NCBI RefSeq assembly: GCF_963576545.1 | Contig: NC_083645.1 | Span: 1,736,001 to 1,800,000, forward strand | From: Limanda limanda | Lineage: Eukaryota; Chordata; Actinopteri; Pleuronectiformes; Pleuronectidae | Reading direction: 5' to 3' | DNA length: 64,000 nucleotides | Shown: piece by piece, positions 32,323 to 46,480 of the stretch | Layout of the letters: each line of letters starts with the position of its first letter | Numbering within the stretch: position 1 is the stretch's first letter | Translations under genes and position numbers: made by a program | The notes under the pieces: model-generated | The model's input: only the letters and a program-made list of their open reading frames with translations | The model's database searches: none | Told to the model about the DNA's origin: nothing

Positions 32323-33469
32323 TTAAATACAACTATTATTCACGGGTGTAATCATAAAATTTTTACATGACCCTTTAGACTGTCACTGTTATGCGTAGAA
32401 TCTTCGACACACCAGGGGCAGAGGAATGTATCTCAATATTATCTCTGATGGTGGAACTTCTGGCTTTTACTGTAGACTAAATGTTCCCCAACCTTTTCAG
32501 AAAGGTGGAGGTGTAGACAGAGTTTTTGTTCAGTTTTAGATTATAATAAAATGAACCATTGCATTTTAAGAGAAATATACCGGCTGTGCCCTCAGGATAT
32601 TTATATAATGAAAGCTGTTTGGAGCCTTTATTTTAAGACTATTCCTCCCCTAACCTGGACTCTCTAAACACACACAAACATTAACTCTGGGACCTGGCCC
32701 TGCCCAGCTTAAGCATAGAGGAGGGAAAGAGGCTCTCTGAGGGCCACTGAATTCAGGAGACTCCAGGGCTGGACTATTTAAACAGTTTTATAAACTGGTT
32801 TTTCATTAAATATAACTTTTTAAAATACCCACAAATGAGTCAGACACACATACACACACGCACACACACTAAGAAAATAAGCAGTAAGTAAGTCCACTTT
32901 ATTTTCATGTTTGTTTTTTGTTGTATGATTATTGATCTTTTTTAAATGATTAAAAAGCTTTCACTTCCATTAAACGTGTTAACATACAAAATGTGGCTAT
33001 ATGTATGTTGTCATGAATGCGTTCATGTTCTTCTCCTCTGTGGCTGTTTTTAGTGTTTTTGGTGGATATCTCAGCACTGAGCTCAGCACAGGAGGGAGTG
33101 AAGACATATGATTGTAACCCATTATGGCAGGTTTATAACAGGTTTCATGGGGAGGCAGAGGAAGAGATCGATTCTTAGCTCAGAGCACATCCCTGAAGCA
33201 ACAAGCATATTGTCAAAGACAGCGAGGGTGAGTTGCACTGTTCCAATACCATACTTTTCTTACATGGAAATTACAAACACCGACGTGGATGTCTGCACAT
33301 TGCATCAACAAGCAGGTTTCAGGTTTAAAAAAAATAAAGTATCATCTCATGGCTCTTAAAGACTGCGTAAAATGTATTTACATTTTTAGCTTATCACACC
33401 ACAGAGCAATGTGTTATCAACTATCCAAGCAAGTTTGATTGATTGAAAACCTTCCCAATTATATAAAAA
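32323..33469. other. Unannotated DNA
   Basis: No supported gene; a short interrupted CA run lies near 32845-32870. Confidence 0.5.
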
Positions 33470-33760
33470 TAGGGTTCAAAAGATTTCATTCCGGCTCCCC
33501 TCCCGAAGGAGCTCCACTGCAGAACAGCAGCAGACACGCTGCCTTTGTGAACAGCAGACAACCTGCTACACGCAACAGAAAGAGAACCGTTGATGTTACG
33601 GTGCTCTAGCTCCTATATAGTTTTGGGGGACAAGCTTTGCTAATGAGGGCCATACTTCGTCTTGCATGTCGACCAATAAAATGTATGATGATGTTGTGCG
33701 GTCACCTTCTCAGACCCTCCTAAAACTCAGGAACCAAGGAAGGCTGTAAAACAGTCTAAA
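33470..33760. repeat. Possible dispersed repeat, GC-richer block
   Basis: The block from GGCTCCCCTCCCGAAGGAGC to about 33760 is richer in G+C than its surroundings and reads like a fish interspersed repeat. Class and boundaries are not determined, and no coding frame or inverted end is visible. Confidence 0.25.
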
Positions 33761-33838
33761 CCCATGATTCAGTACTACATAGTTCCCATTCTTTTACATG
33801 TTTCTAATAATCACTGACTGACATGACTAGCATGTTAA

Positions 33839-34178
33839 AGGTTCAGTGTGTAGAATTTAGTGACATCTAGTGGTGAAGTTGCATGTTGCAACACACCTTC
33901 CTCTTCCAAACATGAAAGAGAACCTGTGGCAACCTTCAGTTGCCATACAAAACTCAAATGGTGTTTAGTTTGTCCAGTTTATATGACTGTAAAAAATGGC
34001 GGCCTCCATAGTACCCGTTCCCATTGTAAATATAAAGTATTTCAATAAAAAGGGCCTATTCTTGGTTAAAGAAAAAAACTAGTGTACGATTTAGATGATT
34101 AGATACTATTGAAAACATCACTACGATTTTTTTATATTCAATTTCTACCAATTCACCTAAGTCTTACACGCTGGACCT
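33839..34178. mobile_element. 340-bp TTAA-type MITE (GGTTCAGTGTGTA family)
   Basis: The left end AGGTTCAGTGTGTAGAATTTA mirrors the right end, whose reverse complement is AGGTCCAGCGTGTAAGACTTA: about 21 bp of imperfect inverted repeat. TTAA precedes the left end (33835-33838) and TGAA, one substitution away, follows the right. I recognise the interior (GACATCTAGTGGTGAAGTTG, AAACATGAAAGAGAACCTGTGG, ATGGCGGCCTCC) as a frequent teleost MITE. No protein is encoded. Confidence 0.8.
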
Positions 34179-34182
34179 TGAA

Positions 34183-35886
34183 GAGACTTTGCTTGACACA
34201 GTCTTTAAGGAACTTGGATGTGCCGTCCACCTTCCTTCTTGCTACAGACACACTTAAAAAAAGCATTGGAGGAGCATTGAAGAGCGAATTTGTGAAAAAC
34301 ACCCCCCACTGAGAGGAAACCGGTAATAATTTCCCTGCCAACCCTAGATTGGGGTTTTCCTCAAATTAGTAATTTGGAATATATATGAAGATGTAATGCT
34401 ACAACTAATTATCTAATGGTCATAGATAAAGTAAGGAACGAGACGAGTGGTGCTGGATAGAACAAGTTACACAACCAGTAGATTTAGAAAAGCTTATCCA
34501 CAGCACCTGCAGGCCGTCATCCAGAGAAATGCTACTTTGTCATTGTTAGCAACTTTGACGTTCTGCCTGCTTTTGCTCCTCAGATCACTGATGCATATCA
34601 GCTGGAGTTACTGAGGTGTGGATGTTGCTACAGGATCAGTGATGTAATAGTTTCTTCATGCGAAAAGACGTTTTATTGAAGTGATCAATTTCTGTAAGTA
34701 AACTGAGTGACTGAACTTGACTGAATACAAACCAGAGAAAAAAAAACCAGGTGAGTTATTGCAGATCTCGGACTGCTAGAGGTAGAATAGGTGTGTTAAC
34801 AACACAAAGGTTCTGAAATAACAGAGACACAAAAGAATGTGACATTCATCAAAGTATAAAAATGTGTTGTGTAAAGGAATGTAGACTATGCCACTGAATG
34901 AAAATGTGTTTACTGTAAGCTTATTATTTTTGCTTTAACTATGATCACTAAAACGGTTCCTTTTGCAGAACTTTGTATAACTCAAATTCATTTCAACTCC
35001 ATATTTCTTTTTTGCATTCATTTATTAATCAGGTAAAAGGCAGAAGAAAAAACATTTCTTATAAAATTTTTGGATTTCAAGAGACACATTCAAGGCTACA
35101 TAATCATTTCCTAAATTTGACAAGTTCATATGAACCGAAAATAAGCTCAGTGTTCTCTTCAATAGCCTTCGTCAGAAAGGCCACGGATTTGAGTTTGGGA
35201 ATAATATTGGCCTGCATCGTCATTAAAGGACGTCCATTTACCCACAATCAACTGTAGATGTTGCAATCTTGAGCAGACATCACTGTGATGTAAGTGTTTA
35301 CTGGATATAGCTGATTGCTTGCTCCATTATTAACAGGCAGTTCTTGAAATTGTTTGTTAGTTTGCGGGTCTACCCCTCTGCACGAGTGACACAGCGCTGT
35401 TTCTGCCAATCATAAGTATGTTGCAAATGTACACAAAACAGATGTTTTCATGTGGGAGCCTGGTAGAATGACTGATCTTATACATTAGTCTCTATATGTA
35501 GAAAGTCTGTCATTTTGGCCTGGGTACAGTTTTAGTGTAATTGCCCTTTAAAATTAAGTACCTGATAAGCAGGTGATGCAAAAGGTTCAAACCACATGTG
35601 CATGTATGTTGAGCTCTGGAGCCAAATAAACAAAGACAAAGATAGCATACAGGCTAAGACAGGGGGAGAGAGTGGTGATGCATATACTGTGCACACAATG
35701 TTTATACTGCAACACAATCTGGTAATTATGCCATTTCTAAATGACATAATTCATACCAAATGAAGACAAATGATTTGTTAACGTGAATAATCTGGAGCTC
35801 ATGTCTCAAATATTATTTGTTTTGGTTTTGCTGACCTGAATCTAGACCAATGATCTGCAAAAGTTAATAATCAGGAAATAAGCTTC
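34183..35886. other. Unannotated DNA
   Basis: No supported gene or named repeat. Confidence 0.45.
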
Positions 35887-35990
35887 CAAGTACTAATCCC
35901 ACGAGGTTTGATGAAAATCAGTCCTTGAGTAATTTTGTACACACAAACACAGACAGTGGTGAAAACAACACCCGGCCTACAGTGCCGTAG
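35887..35990 (+). repeat. Fragment of a teleost repeat with GATGAAAATCAGTCC core
   Basis: The stretch GAGGTTTGATGAAAATCAGTCC..GTACACACAAACACAGACAG..GTGAAAACA follows the order of a common fish repeat in which a GAAAATC-GTCC block is followed by an ACAAACA-rich run and GAAAACA. It is probably the same broad family as 38061-38192 and 47933-48060. Confidence 0.4.
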
Positions 35991-38060
35991 GCACAGTTTG
36001 AACTTTAAAATCTAGGGGAAATATAATATGTACAACAGAGGACTGGTTTACATTACATATTAAGTTAATAATCAGGATCCCAGCTAATGCATATTCATAT
36101 TCCAACAAGTATTCCCAATGAATGGCGGAATATTGCGAGAATTAACATAGAGACCTAAACCCACACAAACTGCAAAACCTGACAGTAAGCCCAACAGTGC
36201 TTGCACAACATTAGGCATTTGGTTTGTATGTATAAAAAACATGCAAACCCTAAAATATGACATTATTGTTAAGTCAGAGAAATGTCTTGGAACGGTGCTT
36301 ATCAGGAATTAAAAACACGCACTGATTTGACTTGTAGGTGTTTTTTTTTTTTTTAAGTTGAGGATAATACTATCTGCCGGCGCTCTATTTATAAGTGATG
36401 CTGCAACAACATTTACAACAAACCTTTTAGCAGCAGTTATTTAAAGCTGTATATCACATTTGCTTTGTACTAGACGTGTTGGAACTTTTCCACAAACAGT
36501 CTTCTTAACATGAGGTGTAATGTGGAATCCTTTTGTCAGAGGCTGTAAGTCATCATGGTGACCATCACTGCTTGAGCTCCCAGCAGTGGCCTCAGAGCCT
36601 GTGTGTGGGGGTGTGCTCGTCTGTTGTTATGCTTTTCATGTTTCATGCTGCAGCAAGCTATATTTTTGTGCTTTCACATTTGGAAAGTGCTACGTTTAAA
36701 GTGCTGTTTAACCTTTCAAAAGGCTGCGAAGGCTCCTAGCAACATTTGAATAATATTGTCTTTGCCAATATTTTACCTTTTGTTCAGAGAAAAGCTTGCA
36801 GGCAGTCCACAATATACAGCTTACTACATCAAAAAAAAGGCATCTATATTTAGGGTTGAAGGAATAAGTGGATATTTATTTTTAAAACAAATGTTTATTA
36901 CGCCTTTTTATCATCCGGGCCCTTGAAAAACATGTCAGTTACAATCCTTTACTCTCTCCCCTCTGTTTCCCTCCATATTAAAAACTCATAAGAGATATTT
37001 AAACAGTCAAAGGGGTGTTTAAGGAGGCGGATGGAGATAAACTTTGGGCCTGTGTATTTTCAATCTCAGCCATTCCCCCGGGCCCTTCCTTTACTGCCTT
37101 TAAGAGAATACAAATCACTTCAATTATTCAAACCTCCAGGGAACTCAGGGGGAATAAAAACTAATACACAAGCCAGAAAAATAGACAAATAAGCCTATGT
37201 ATAAACAAACACTACACCCATTAATTACATATTTCAATAGACGTGAAGTGGAGGCTGCTCTGCCAGAATAAAGCACAAGTTTTTAGTGTTTCTTATTGGG
37301 CCTGGTGTTATTTCTATGGCTTACCTACCAGTAATAGTAATAAGCCCACACAGGTAAACAAATCAATTCCCTTGATATGTTGAAGTGAAACATTCTCTTT
37401 TTTCCCTGCTTTTCGTCATCCTTCACTTGATCTGAGAAGCGTTAGTCATATCGTACACAGGGACGACTGCTGCCTTCGTGGGAGGAGGATGTTTACATGT
37501 TGGAGCGACATACACACCAGTGTGTCGAGGAAACGGTGACCTACTTTTTGGATCGCTGCTCTATCAACATGACAATGGCAAGACCATGTTAGAAAATCAC
37601 TGTCCTGCTGCTGCCCAGGTGAAGTGACTGTGGATGACCAGTGTTGGACTTTTCAAGCCTGAGAGGACGACACACACTCTGGGACATGACACAATGTTAG
37701 TGTCTTTGTTAGTTTCTGACTGACGCAGTTGTCATTTTCCCAAACAGCGATAATAGTGAGTGCCCAGGTGCCATTCTGAATTACAATGGGCATGTTGATC
37801 TAAAAATTAGTTGTGGACGGGAACATTCTAAAGGCAGCGCAATGCAATTGTGCCCTTGACCCACAAAAACTAAGGTTTATTTTGTATGTCCAAAAACCCA
37901 CAAATATGAGATTAGGTACAGCAGTGCTTTTCCATGTGGTGCAGCATCCTTTTTTCAAACAACCAAAGGTCAACTTGGACACAACGTACCTTAACTTTTG
38001 CAATTCTAGCTGTCAACTGAACAACAAATTTAACAATGAGTAAAAATAACAGATAGGATG
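35991..38060. other. Unannotated DNA, possible conserved non-coding segment
   Basis: No exon is supported. The part at 36890-37340 has balanced composition and words such as AATTATTCAAA, CATTAATTACAT and ATTTAAACAGTCAAAGG that resemble homeobox and forkhead targets. Confidence 0.3.
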
Positions 38061-38192
38061 TAATGGGTTCTTTCCTGACCCATACCTAATCCCTCCACCA
38101 AGTTTAACAATGCCTACCTTCCAGTAGTTTCTGCTGTATCCTGCTAACTAACATAGTAACAAAACAAAACATAACCTCCTTGGTGGAGATAA
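38061..38192 (+). repeat. Teleost repeat fragment ending in ACATAACCTCCTTGGTGGAG
   Basis: Words in order are TGGGTTCTTTCCTGACCCA, CCTCCACCAAGTTT, CCAGTAGTTT, ATCCTGCTAACTAACA and ACATAACCTCCTTGGTGGAG. This is a familiar fish dispersed repeat. An opposite-strand copy lies at 47933-48060, and its end word (GAAAACATAACCTCC) also occurs at 53232-53246. Confidence 0.55.
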
Positions 38193-41100
38193 TTATTCAT
38201 TCTGAGGTTGCACAGTACACAGTTGGTAAATTCATAAATATCCCTGCTTTGCAGTTTGCCAAGCTTTTCCTTAATTGCCCAGGTTACCAGGTAACATTAA
38301 CTAAATATTGCTAGTTTGCTGCCATGCTTTTGTAGAAGGAATATCTCTACTCAAAAATGCTGACATATGACAGGCCTTCCAGATAGCATTTGCCACAAGT
38401 CCAACTTTGAACCTATTAGCATTGGTGTTAGCACCAGCACAGCCTTATTGTAGATGGTGTAGAGTTCATTCCTGTCAGCCAGCATAAGACCAAGCAAATG
38501 CAGGAATTTGTTTTTGTGGATAGCTGGCCTTCTCTCTGACCCTGTGAAAGCAGAGGGCCTTCAACTTAATGAAGATAAAAGCTGCTATTTTCTCTAGATT
38601 TTGTTTTCATATTTCTCTCCCTAACTAAAGTGCCATAGTGAGGCAGTGATGTGCCAGACAGACTTTGATCTTTTTTCATAATTTCTAAAACATTTCCTAT
38701 AGTAGGCCTTAAGTTTGTATCTGTACTGATGTAGTTCTGAAAGTATTTATTTTATCTTCCATTTCCTTCCCTACATTATACATACATTATCAAAATGTAT
38801 TGCCTGGTCTTTTATTAAAATAATGATATCCTGGCCCATGAATCTATTGATCTATTCGATCTAGATGGATTTTAATCTCAGCTAAATTTGAAGATTTGCA
38901 GAACTTTTAGATTCGTAATGTCGTTTGCATTAAATAGATGCTCTGCTTTAACATTTAGGGAATTCGATCAGTTCTGCCACGAGTATACTTCTGGGTAATC
39001 CTACCCAGTTAGGGACCTTCTTAGGCAAAATAGATGATTGGACCTATAGCTACATGTAAAGTAAATCTGTCATCACCCAAGATCTTCTATTGTATGATGA
39101 GAAGGCAAACTCTCTTCTTTCCTGGAGACATTACCAGAAAATTATCTCATTTACAATATAAACAAACAATATTTCTGTTATTGAATATTTTATCCAGTGT
39201 ATAAAGAAGTTCAATGTTTAGTGAAACTTCACAAACATTTTGATTTGCATGTAAAAATTAGACTCAGTAAAGATGTTGTCTGCAGCAGATGTGATTACAC
39301 ATAAACAGCTCTTCTTCAGCTTCTTCTAAAGAACCTACTGAGCATCATGTTGATTTACAGATTCAGTTTCTTTTCTAAATCCAGTGGCCTGCAGCAGCTT
39401 CATCACATACGCAAACAGAGCTGCTGACACCCCCACCCCCACAAAGCAACATCTCAATGCATGCCATGAGTCTGCTGTTTACCGCACCATGGATTTTGTA
39501 AATGTTTGGAAAATGAAACTCCGCACACACCAGATTATCTTATAATTATAAATAAGACTAGGGCAATAGTACAAGAAGGGAACCACTGACAGACAGTGTT
39601 TGTTACAAAGACAATGATAAAACCCAAAATCAATAGCAGCTTTCCTTTATTGGCTCCCTATGTAAGATCAGTCCCTTATACTTTCTCAATCTCCTCAAAC
39701 CTTAAATTCCCTTTACTGAATACAGGGAGACTCAACTGAGTTCTACAATTTCAACTGGAAATTACATCTTTAAAGCGGGAACTGTAAAATCTCAGAAAAT
39801 ATCTGCATCTCCCTAACTGTTTATATGCGGTCACACAGCCCTGGAATAAGCTTGACAGCAGAAAGACAGTTAAATTATTGTTCTTTTTGAGAAGAATGTT
39901 TGTGCCTGTTCATTTGCTAAATACTCCACTATGTTCACCAGCTGGAAGCTAACTGTGTCTGACTGCTGTACGTTGGTGAGCAGGCAGTGTACAGCAGGTT
40001 TATCAAAGCACTATGGCTGTAAATGGGATCGCTGAAAATGAATTAAAACAATGACGTTGACAGCTGCAAACACCAACCCAACAAGCTAAATGGCTGCATA
40101 GAGCACTTAGATCTCAGTGGATTGGAAACAAGTGAGTCTGTCCACATGTCCTCATTACAGTCATGAATATATCATAACTATAAAAAGAGAGAAAAAGAAT
40201 CAAGTTTATCGTATCAAAGTCATGTTAGAGCCTAGTCATCAAGTCCTCGAAAATGAAAAGGCAGACAGACACAAAAAAAGAGATGATGGCTGACATTTGA
40301 GTCTGAGGTATGCAAGCCTGACCTGAAGGTGGTGGTGGGGCTCAGTGGCGGTGGCTGGGATATTTTTTTTCAGTGAAGGATAAATGTCACAATGGTAGGA
40401 GTACACCAAGAAAGCAACAGGAACAAAAGCCCACTGGCATCCTTGGCTGGTTATAAACCTGCTGTGACACAACCCTTGCACATGTGCCTATTTATAACCA
40501 CATTCTGCCAATGTGCCTTTAAGAGCAGAGAGAGTGGCCATCGTATATTTCATAGGCTCATAAATGTCCCCCGTTATGAGCTCATATTGACAAAACATCG
40601 ACCTCAAGTGCGGGATCCCAATGTGCACGTGTGCTCCATCAGTGTTTTTCCCCGACCTATATGCTCGTGGGTTCAGAGGATGGTGAGGTACAACAGTATA
40701 TCCCAGCTCTCAAGGTTCACTACCCTCCTCCAATCATTTTCATCATTCAAACAGGGCCCTTGCTTCACGCTGCTACAATTCAGAGCTCCATGTACCTGCT
40801 GCCTAATACCATCCGCGCTGAATGAGAGGCTGATTAGCAATGCATGGAACCTACTGCAAAATGGCCCCGGCATTGTCGTTTCTGCTGACGATGCAGGCTC
40901 GCTGGCTGGCCGGCCAGCTGCAGATATGGACTAATGGGAGAAAAGAGGGACGGGAAGACAGAAGCGAGGGGGAGGTGGGCTGGGTTGTAAATGAAAAATG
41001 AGCAGCCATAAAAAATAAAAATAAATCGAAACATAAATGACAAGAAGGTAGAAGGTGGATGGAAACAAACAAGAGGAGCTGAGTGGGAAAGGAGAGTTTT

Positions 41101-44100
41101 CCCCCCAGCATATGGACAACCCTCCTCATACCCTTTCCATCTGGATAGGCGGTGAACGTCAGTGGTATAATGTTGCTTCATTAGTATTGAGACATATGTG
41201 AATTAATCGATTTTTAAACTAAGCCAAGTAACAGACATTTAACTCTAAGTGATAGTAAAGTAAGGAGAATAATAAGACGTGTTACAAAGCAGTGTATCAG
41301 CAGTGTATGTGCTGCATGCATTTGATTTGCCAACACAATGTTTGGCCTGATGGTGCTCAAATGCTTAATAAAGATTAACATCGTTGTTTACCTAATACCT
41401 ATATTTCACCAAAGTTAGTGGGTATACACATTTACTTTAAATTGGGCATAATCAGCTAAAAACAGGTGATTAACTACTGCCAGTAGAGGAGTTTGCCTTT
41501 CTATTTTAATTCCCAGGGAGTCATGTTCAATGTCACTGACGTGCCAGAAACTGAGAAGCTTTCTCACCTTGCTGTCTTGTCAGTGGTCTGGACAAAAATC
41601 AGTGTTGCATGTTTTATCCCAAGATGTAAAAGACAATAAACATAAAAATGGCTATTTATATGCCAATGCCCACAGGTTCAATTCACTTAAAAAACATTAT
41701 GCAGAAAATGTGCATCATGTCTAAATATAGAAAAAATAAATTGTCATGTTACCATCACTGCCGGAGCTGATAAAAACTGTGTCTACTGCAGAGTCATTTG
41801 ACCCGGGAGTGAATGATGATTTTATCCATTCCAATTGCAGACAAAAGCCAGATGATAGTGGGTGTTAGTTGGTTGTTTGACCAATAGAGAAACAGGATTG
41901 GGTGTTAGGGAGCCCTACTGCATACGTAAAACAGCTGTATGAAGCTTTGTATTGCTCCAGAGGAAACCCTGTGAGGTCTTGTGAAGCGAATGTCCTTAAC
42001 AAAGAAAGAGCGAAGCACCACTGGCCCATCATTTCTGATTGAGGCAGGTCACATTTGCCACTGCTAGGATAACACAGCCAAGTCACCCACCCAACTGTCA
42101 GTAGTTTGGTTGCCTTGTGGGAAATGAAGGCTCCAGGTTCTGACAATGAAAAAGGACCTTGTGTGTGTTCAATTGCACAAAAACCCTCTGCATCAACATT
42201 ACCAGTGTATTTCCTTTTGCAAGAGAGCTCAACACTGCAGCTTTTCATCCTGCTCTTCTCGCATGAGAATAGTCCAACTATCCATTTGACAGGCCTGTGT
42301 TGTTGCAAAGCTCCTCTCCTGTGGTGTAGCCACTCTTAATGCCATAGCTTTACCACCATGTTCAGACGTATTACACAGTAAAACTGGATTTGCACTGTCT
42401 ATGGCAAATCAGCGTCTAAGTGACAAACTTTTTTAGGGGGAGAGGGGGGAGAGAAATCTGATTCTTCCTTCAAAAAAGGCTGAAAAATATAAGACTATTA
42501 GCCAGCACATATTTCCCCACTAAGCCTCTTAGGGTGCAGAAAGACACACCTAGGATGCCAGGACGCTCCCTCAGAAGCTAATCCCGAGGCATAACGTAAT
42601 CTCGTGTTAGGTGATCAAACGGACGAGAGGAGAACCTGAGAGAAGGAATTGTAAAAGCCACAAATCCACAGGAACAAATCTTATTATGGTGAAACCACTG
42701 ACTTTACCCCGGCATCAACCATATTTACTGCTCAGGCTTCCCGTTAGAGGTACTCTTTAAATTGTCACAGTTTCAGTTGAACGAGAAGATATAACAGCTC
42801 GTAAAAGCGAGCTGTTATGTGGGTTTGCTGCTGCTGCCTCTCCTGCTGTCACCAACACAAGTCTGCATTACTCTGGTTTTTATAGGAAAAACATCCCACT
42901 GAGGCTGAACACGCACAGCAAATTAGTATTTGATTTGCTCCCTGTGAATAAACCATGCTGTTGTACTTTTCTCACCCGGTTCTGAACTTTCAGAGGAAAA
43001 TTAATTATTATACACCAAAACAAGTATCAGCTGGGTGGAATCAGATGGGTGTGTCGACACAGTAAGAGGAGAATGTAATGACTGATGTGGAAAAAAAAAA
43101 TGGATAGAAAACAACAGCAGATTACAAAGAAAACAACTGTATGTAATAAACTCAAAGTGGGGTTCAGTAATCAGAGTCATTTATACAGGCAGGCAGGGGT
43201 CGGCTATCAATTCCAACTCCTCCTGCGTAGCATTTGTCCCTCTGACATCACATCCTCTGAGTGTGTTTGAACAGCGGTCCTTGCAGTGATTGCTAGCACC
43301 CACAGCCTTTTGGGATAACTCTGGAAACCTATAGCTTAAGAGTAAGAATAAGTTCTCAAAGCTGGAAACATGTTTTTACACTTCCAGGTTACCTTATCGC
43401 AGAACCAATAGGATTTGTCTTCATGTCTTCTTGGTTTGATTCCTGAAATACCATCTGTGGTTCACACATGCTCAAGGTATTTTCACTTTGCAATCTATTA
43501 AATACCAGATATTGGTAAAACACTGATGATTTTCTATGTAGTCTTTCAAGTTGCTTGTGTGTGTTAAATAGGAGGTTGTTAACTAGTGGCTAAATGAGAC
43601 TACAGAGGTTGTTACAAAAACAGTTACACCTATACTGCTGCAGCCTTACAGAGTTGCTGTGTTTAAGCGCCAAATCGAATATATAGTCTAATAAAGGTCA
43701 TTCATATTTTGAGCCTATATTGTCTCATAATTTCACACCCTGCAATTGTATATTACTTCAAATCTGTGCATGTGTAATGTGCGTAAATGTACGTATGTGA
43801 AAAAATTGTTGTTAAACGTTTCTTAGTAGAAGCAGAAGTTTGTACCAAATCTAATTTAGATTTATAATATTGATACATTTTATTAGAGTCAAATTCATAT
43901 TTCTGATGAGCATCACAGCCAATCATTAGCAGTTAGTCACAATGTACGCTTGTATATTGTCACATGTGCACATAGGAAATGTGTGTGTCCATCACCCAGA
44001 CATAAACAGACGTAAAACCTTAACATTTTACAAATATACAAGATTTCTTCAGCTATAAAGAATTATAAGTTTACAAGAATTACATGCACACAAACGATTA

Positions 44101-45420
44101 AATAAAAACTACAAGCTGTACTGCAATTTTTTGTACATAATATATTACTGAATAAAACATGTATCTTAAAGATTTGTTTGTAATGAAGCGCCCTTCAAAG
44201 AAAGCCCGGGTGATGCTGCTATGATGGAAGAACGACCAGGCTGCAGCAGAAATATCAGTTGTCATCTCTAGTAGATCAAATCTGAATTCTGAGATGCCTG
44301 CTGGTCACAACAAATCTAGCTGTGATGGCCCCATAACCCCTCACACCCACCCTAGCATTTTTAAAATGTCTTTACTCTACAGATTTTGATCTAGCACCAA
44401 TCATGTCAGCATCGCTATAGCCCTACAAAGGAGCAAGTGCTGTGAACCACAGAAATTCACAGCGCGTTGCAGTACAAAGGCCATAATCATCTGGACACTC
44501 CTTTGAACACAACTCCCACGTCTCGTGCTCAATTTGTTTTCTGCTTGAAAATATTTCAGCCTTGGCCACACTGTGTATTTTACAACTGCAGAAAAATGCA
44601 TCTTATCGCTTTGAACCCTTGCCAGCCAGCTTTTGCTCAGTTTTCATTATATTAATTTAAAGTTTGTAGCATAGTGTTGTGCAGCTCTGTATATGTTTTA
44701 GGACTCAACCAGAATGGAATACATGTAGCACATTATGAACTCTGGCTTTTTTACCTCATGTAACAAATCATTTTCTGGCTTACCAGGATTTTTTTGGGAG
44801 ATACATTTAAAACGGATGATGTCGTCCCTGGGAAGTGTGTATTATATTCTGAATCAACAAGTATTCAAAATATCAGATTATGGCACAACATGTGGCAATG
44901 TGCTGTTGGTTTTTATTAGACTTCCCCAACTGCCTCCATGTACACCACAGTTGCTGCTGCTGTGTTGTTAAGCACCTTACACCTAACTTTCCCCTCCCAT
45001 CTCACCCCCCTCACCACCCTGGCAGTTTCACAACCTCTGGGATACAGTGTAACATTTTGTAGGTGGAAGCTCCTCACATATACCACCCAATCTGGCACCA
45101 CAATGATCGGGCCTCTTTTCTTTAGACTGGTGGAGCAGGCAGACCGATCCAACCAGGTAATTAACCGTGCATCAGCAAACTGTAGGAGTGGAAATCTGGC
45201 CCAGTTTCACAGTAATTGAGATTTATCAGAACCATATCCAGGGAACCGGAACACACTCTGAAACTTCTTTCAAAGCTTTCAACACACTGAGCCAGACTCT
45301 TAGCCCACGTTTGGTAAGAGTCATCTGGTAAAAAAAGTTGAAGTACTTTTAAGTTTTGCTTTTGCTGCTATGTAACATGAAGTTATCCACAAAGAGAATG
45401 CATTGGCCCAATATTGAAGC
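38193..45420. other. Unannotated DNA
   Basis: I found no supported exon, RNA gene or complete mobile element in these 7 kb. The longest frame (40392-40934, plus) has no recognisable domain, starts in ordinary sequence and overlaps others on the opposite strand. A C-rich patch lies at 39428-39442. Confidence 0.45.
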
Positions 45421-46480
45421 TTCTGGCTCTTAAAGATGAAGCCTATGCGGAAGTCCTTAAAAATGTAATACTGCAGAGATCCAGCAGGGGCTGACCGAAA
45501 GAAATAAACTTCTATTTAAAAAATGGCAACTTTTCTCATGAAAAACAAATCAATATTTGTCTCATTTGTTAAATTTACTTCTTGATATCAGTGATCCGGT
45601 GGTCCATCTCAAAATAATGTCATTATTAATTAGATATTAGAGCTTTAACAATGGAAAGTTTTGGGGCGTGTCTGTTTGATTGACACACAGACTCATGGAT
45701 GATTGACAGGCAGCAGCTCAGAGCTCAGAGAGGTTTTTACACATTTAATGTTAGTTTGTTTTAATTCGTTTTGAGTTAACCGGCGTTAATGCTTGTTTTT
45801 CAGTAACAACAGACACAGAAGCTGATATCCGGTTTGTTCGGTGAGGAAACTCTTCTTTTCTTTTACAGTTTTAATCTTCACATGTGTTATCTATGCTACT
45901 ATCACAGTCAATGTCATGATGCTGACCAAGCTAGCTATTTAGCCGATAGCTTTCAAAATGCTGGGTATACCTGTCCATTATGTTAACCTGTGTCATCCAG
46001 ACCAATCATGTTTGTTTCGTTTCTGCGTTCTATGTTTTGGTAACATATATGTAGTTAAACATTATTTTTGTTTTTTTGTTGTGATAACCTGCTGTATGTC
46101 TAAAATTAAGTTGGTGAAAAAGTCATGTGTGAGTCTGTGTAGTTATGTAGTGAATATGTCAGATGATACTGACTGCGTAGGAAAACCAGACAGTTAGTTA
46201 GTTCCACCTTAGAATCAGTTCTCCTGGGCTGTGGATGTTCGATTTTTTGGTGCGAGGGTCTTTATTTCTCTACTCTGATTCGTATGTACTAATGTAAGAT
46301 TGTTACCAACTAATACATTCATACTTTTTGTTGTTGTCTGTGCTCACATGCTTTTGTTTTTGTTATTATCCATTAATCTAAAAGGAGCCGTCAGGCTGAA
46401 GCGATGGTTGATGATGATGACGTGAAACATCACATCCGGTCTGTGCAGGTCACTTTGGTCCTCAAACAACAAAGTTAGTA
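45421..46480. repeat. Possible dispersed teleost repeat, about 1 kb
   Basis: From GAAGCCTATGCGGAAGTCC through AATACTGCAGAGATCCAGCAG, GTCCATCTCAAAATAATGTC and GATTGACAGGCAGCAGCTCAG to about 46480 the sequence reads like an interspersed fish repeat. I rely on remembered family resemblance. No target duplication, inverted ends or protein frame was found, and the right boundary is uncertain. Confidence 0.35.

Noticed and set aside
40392..40934. 180-codon plus-strand frame as a host exon
   Set aside because: No recognisable domain, overlapping frames on the opposite strand, and no splice-site or composition evidence.
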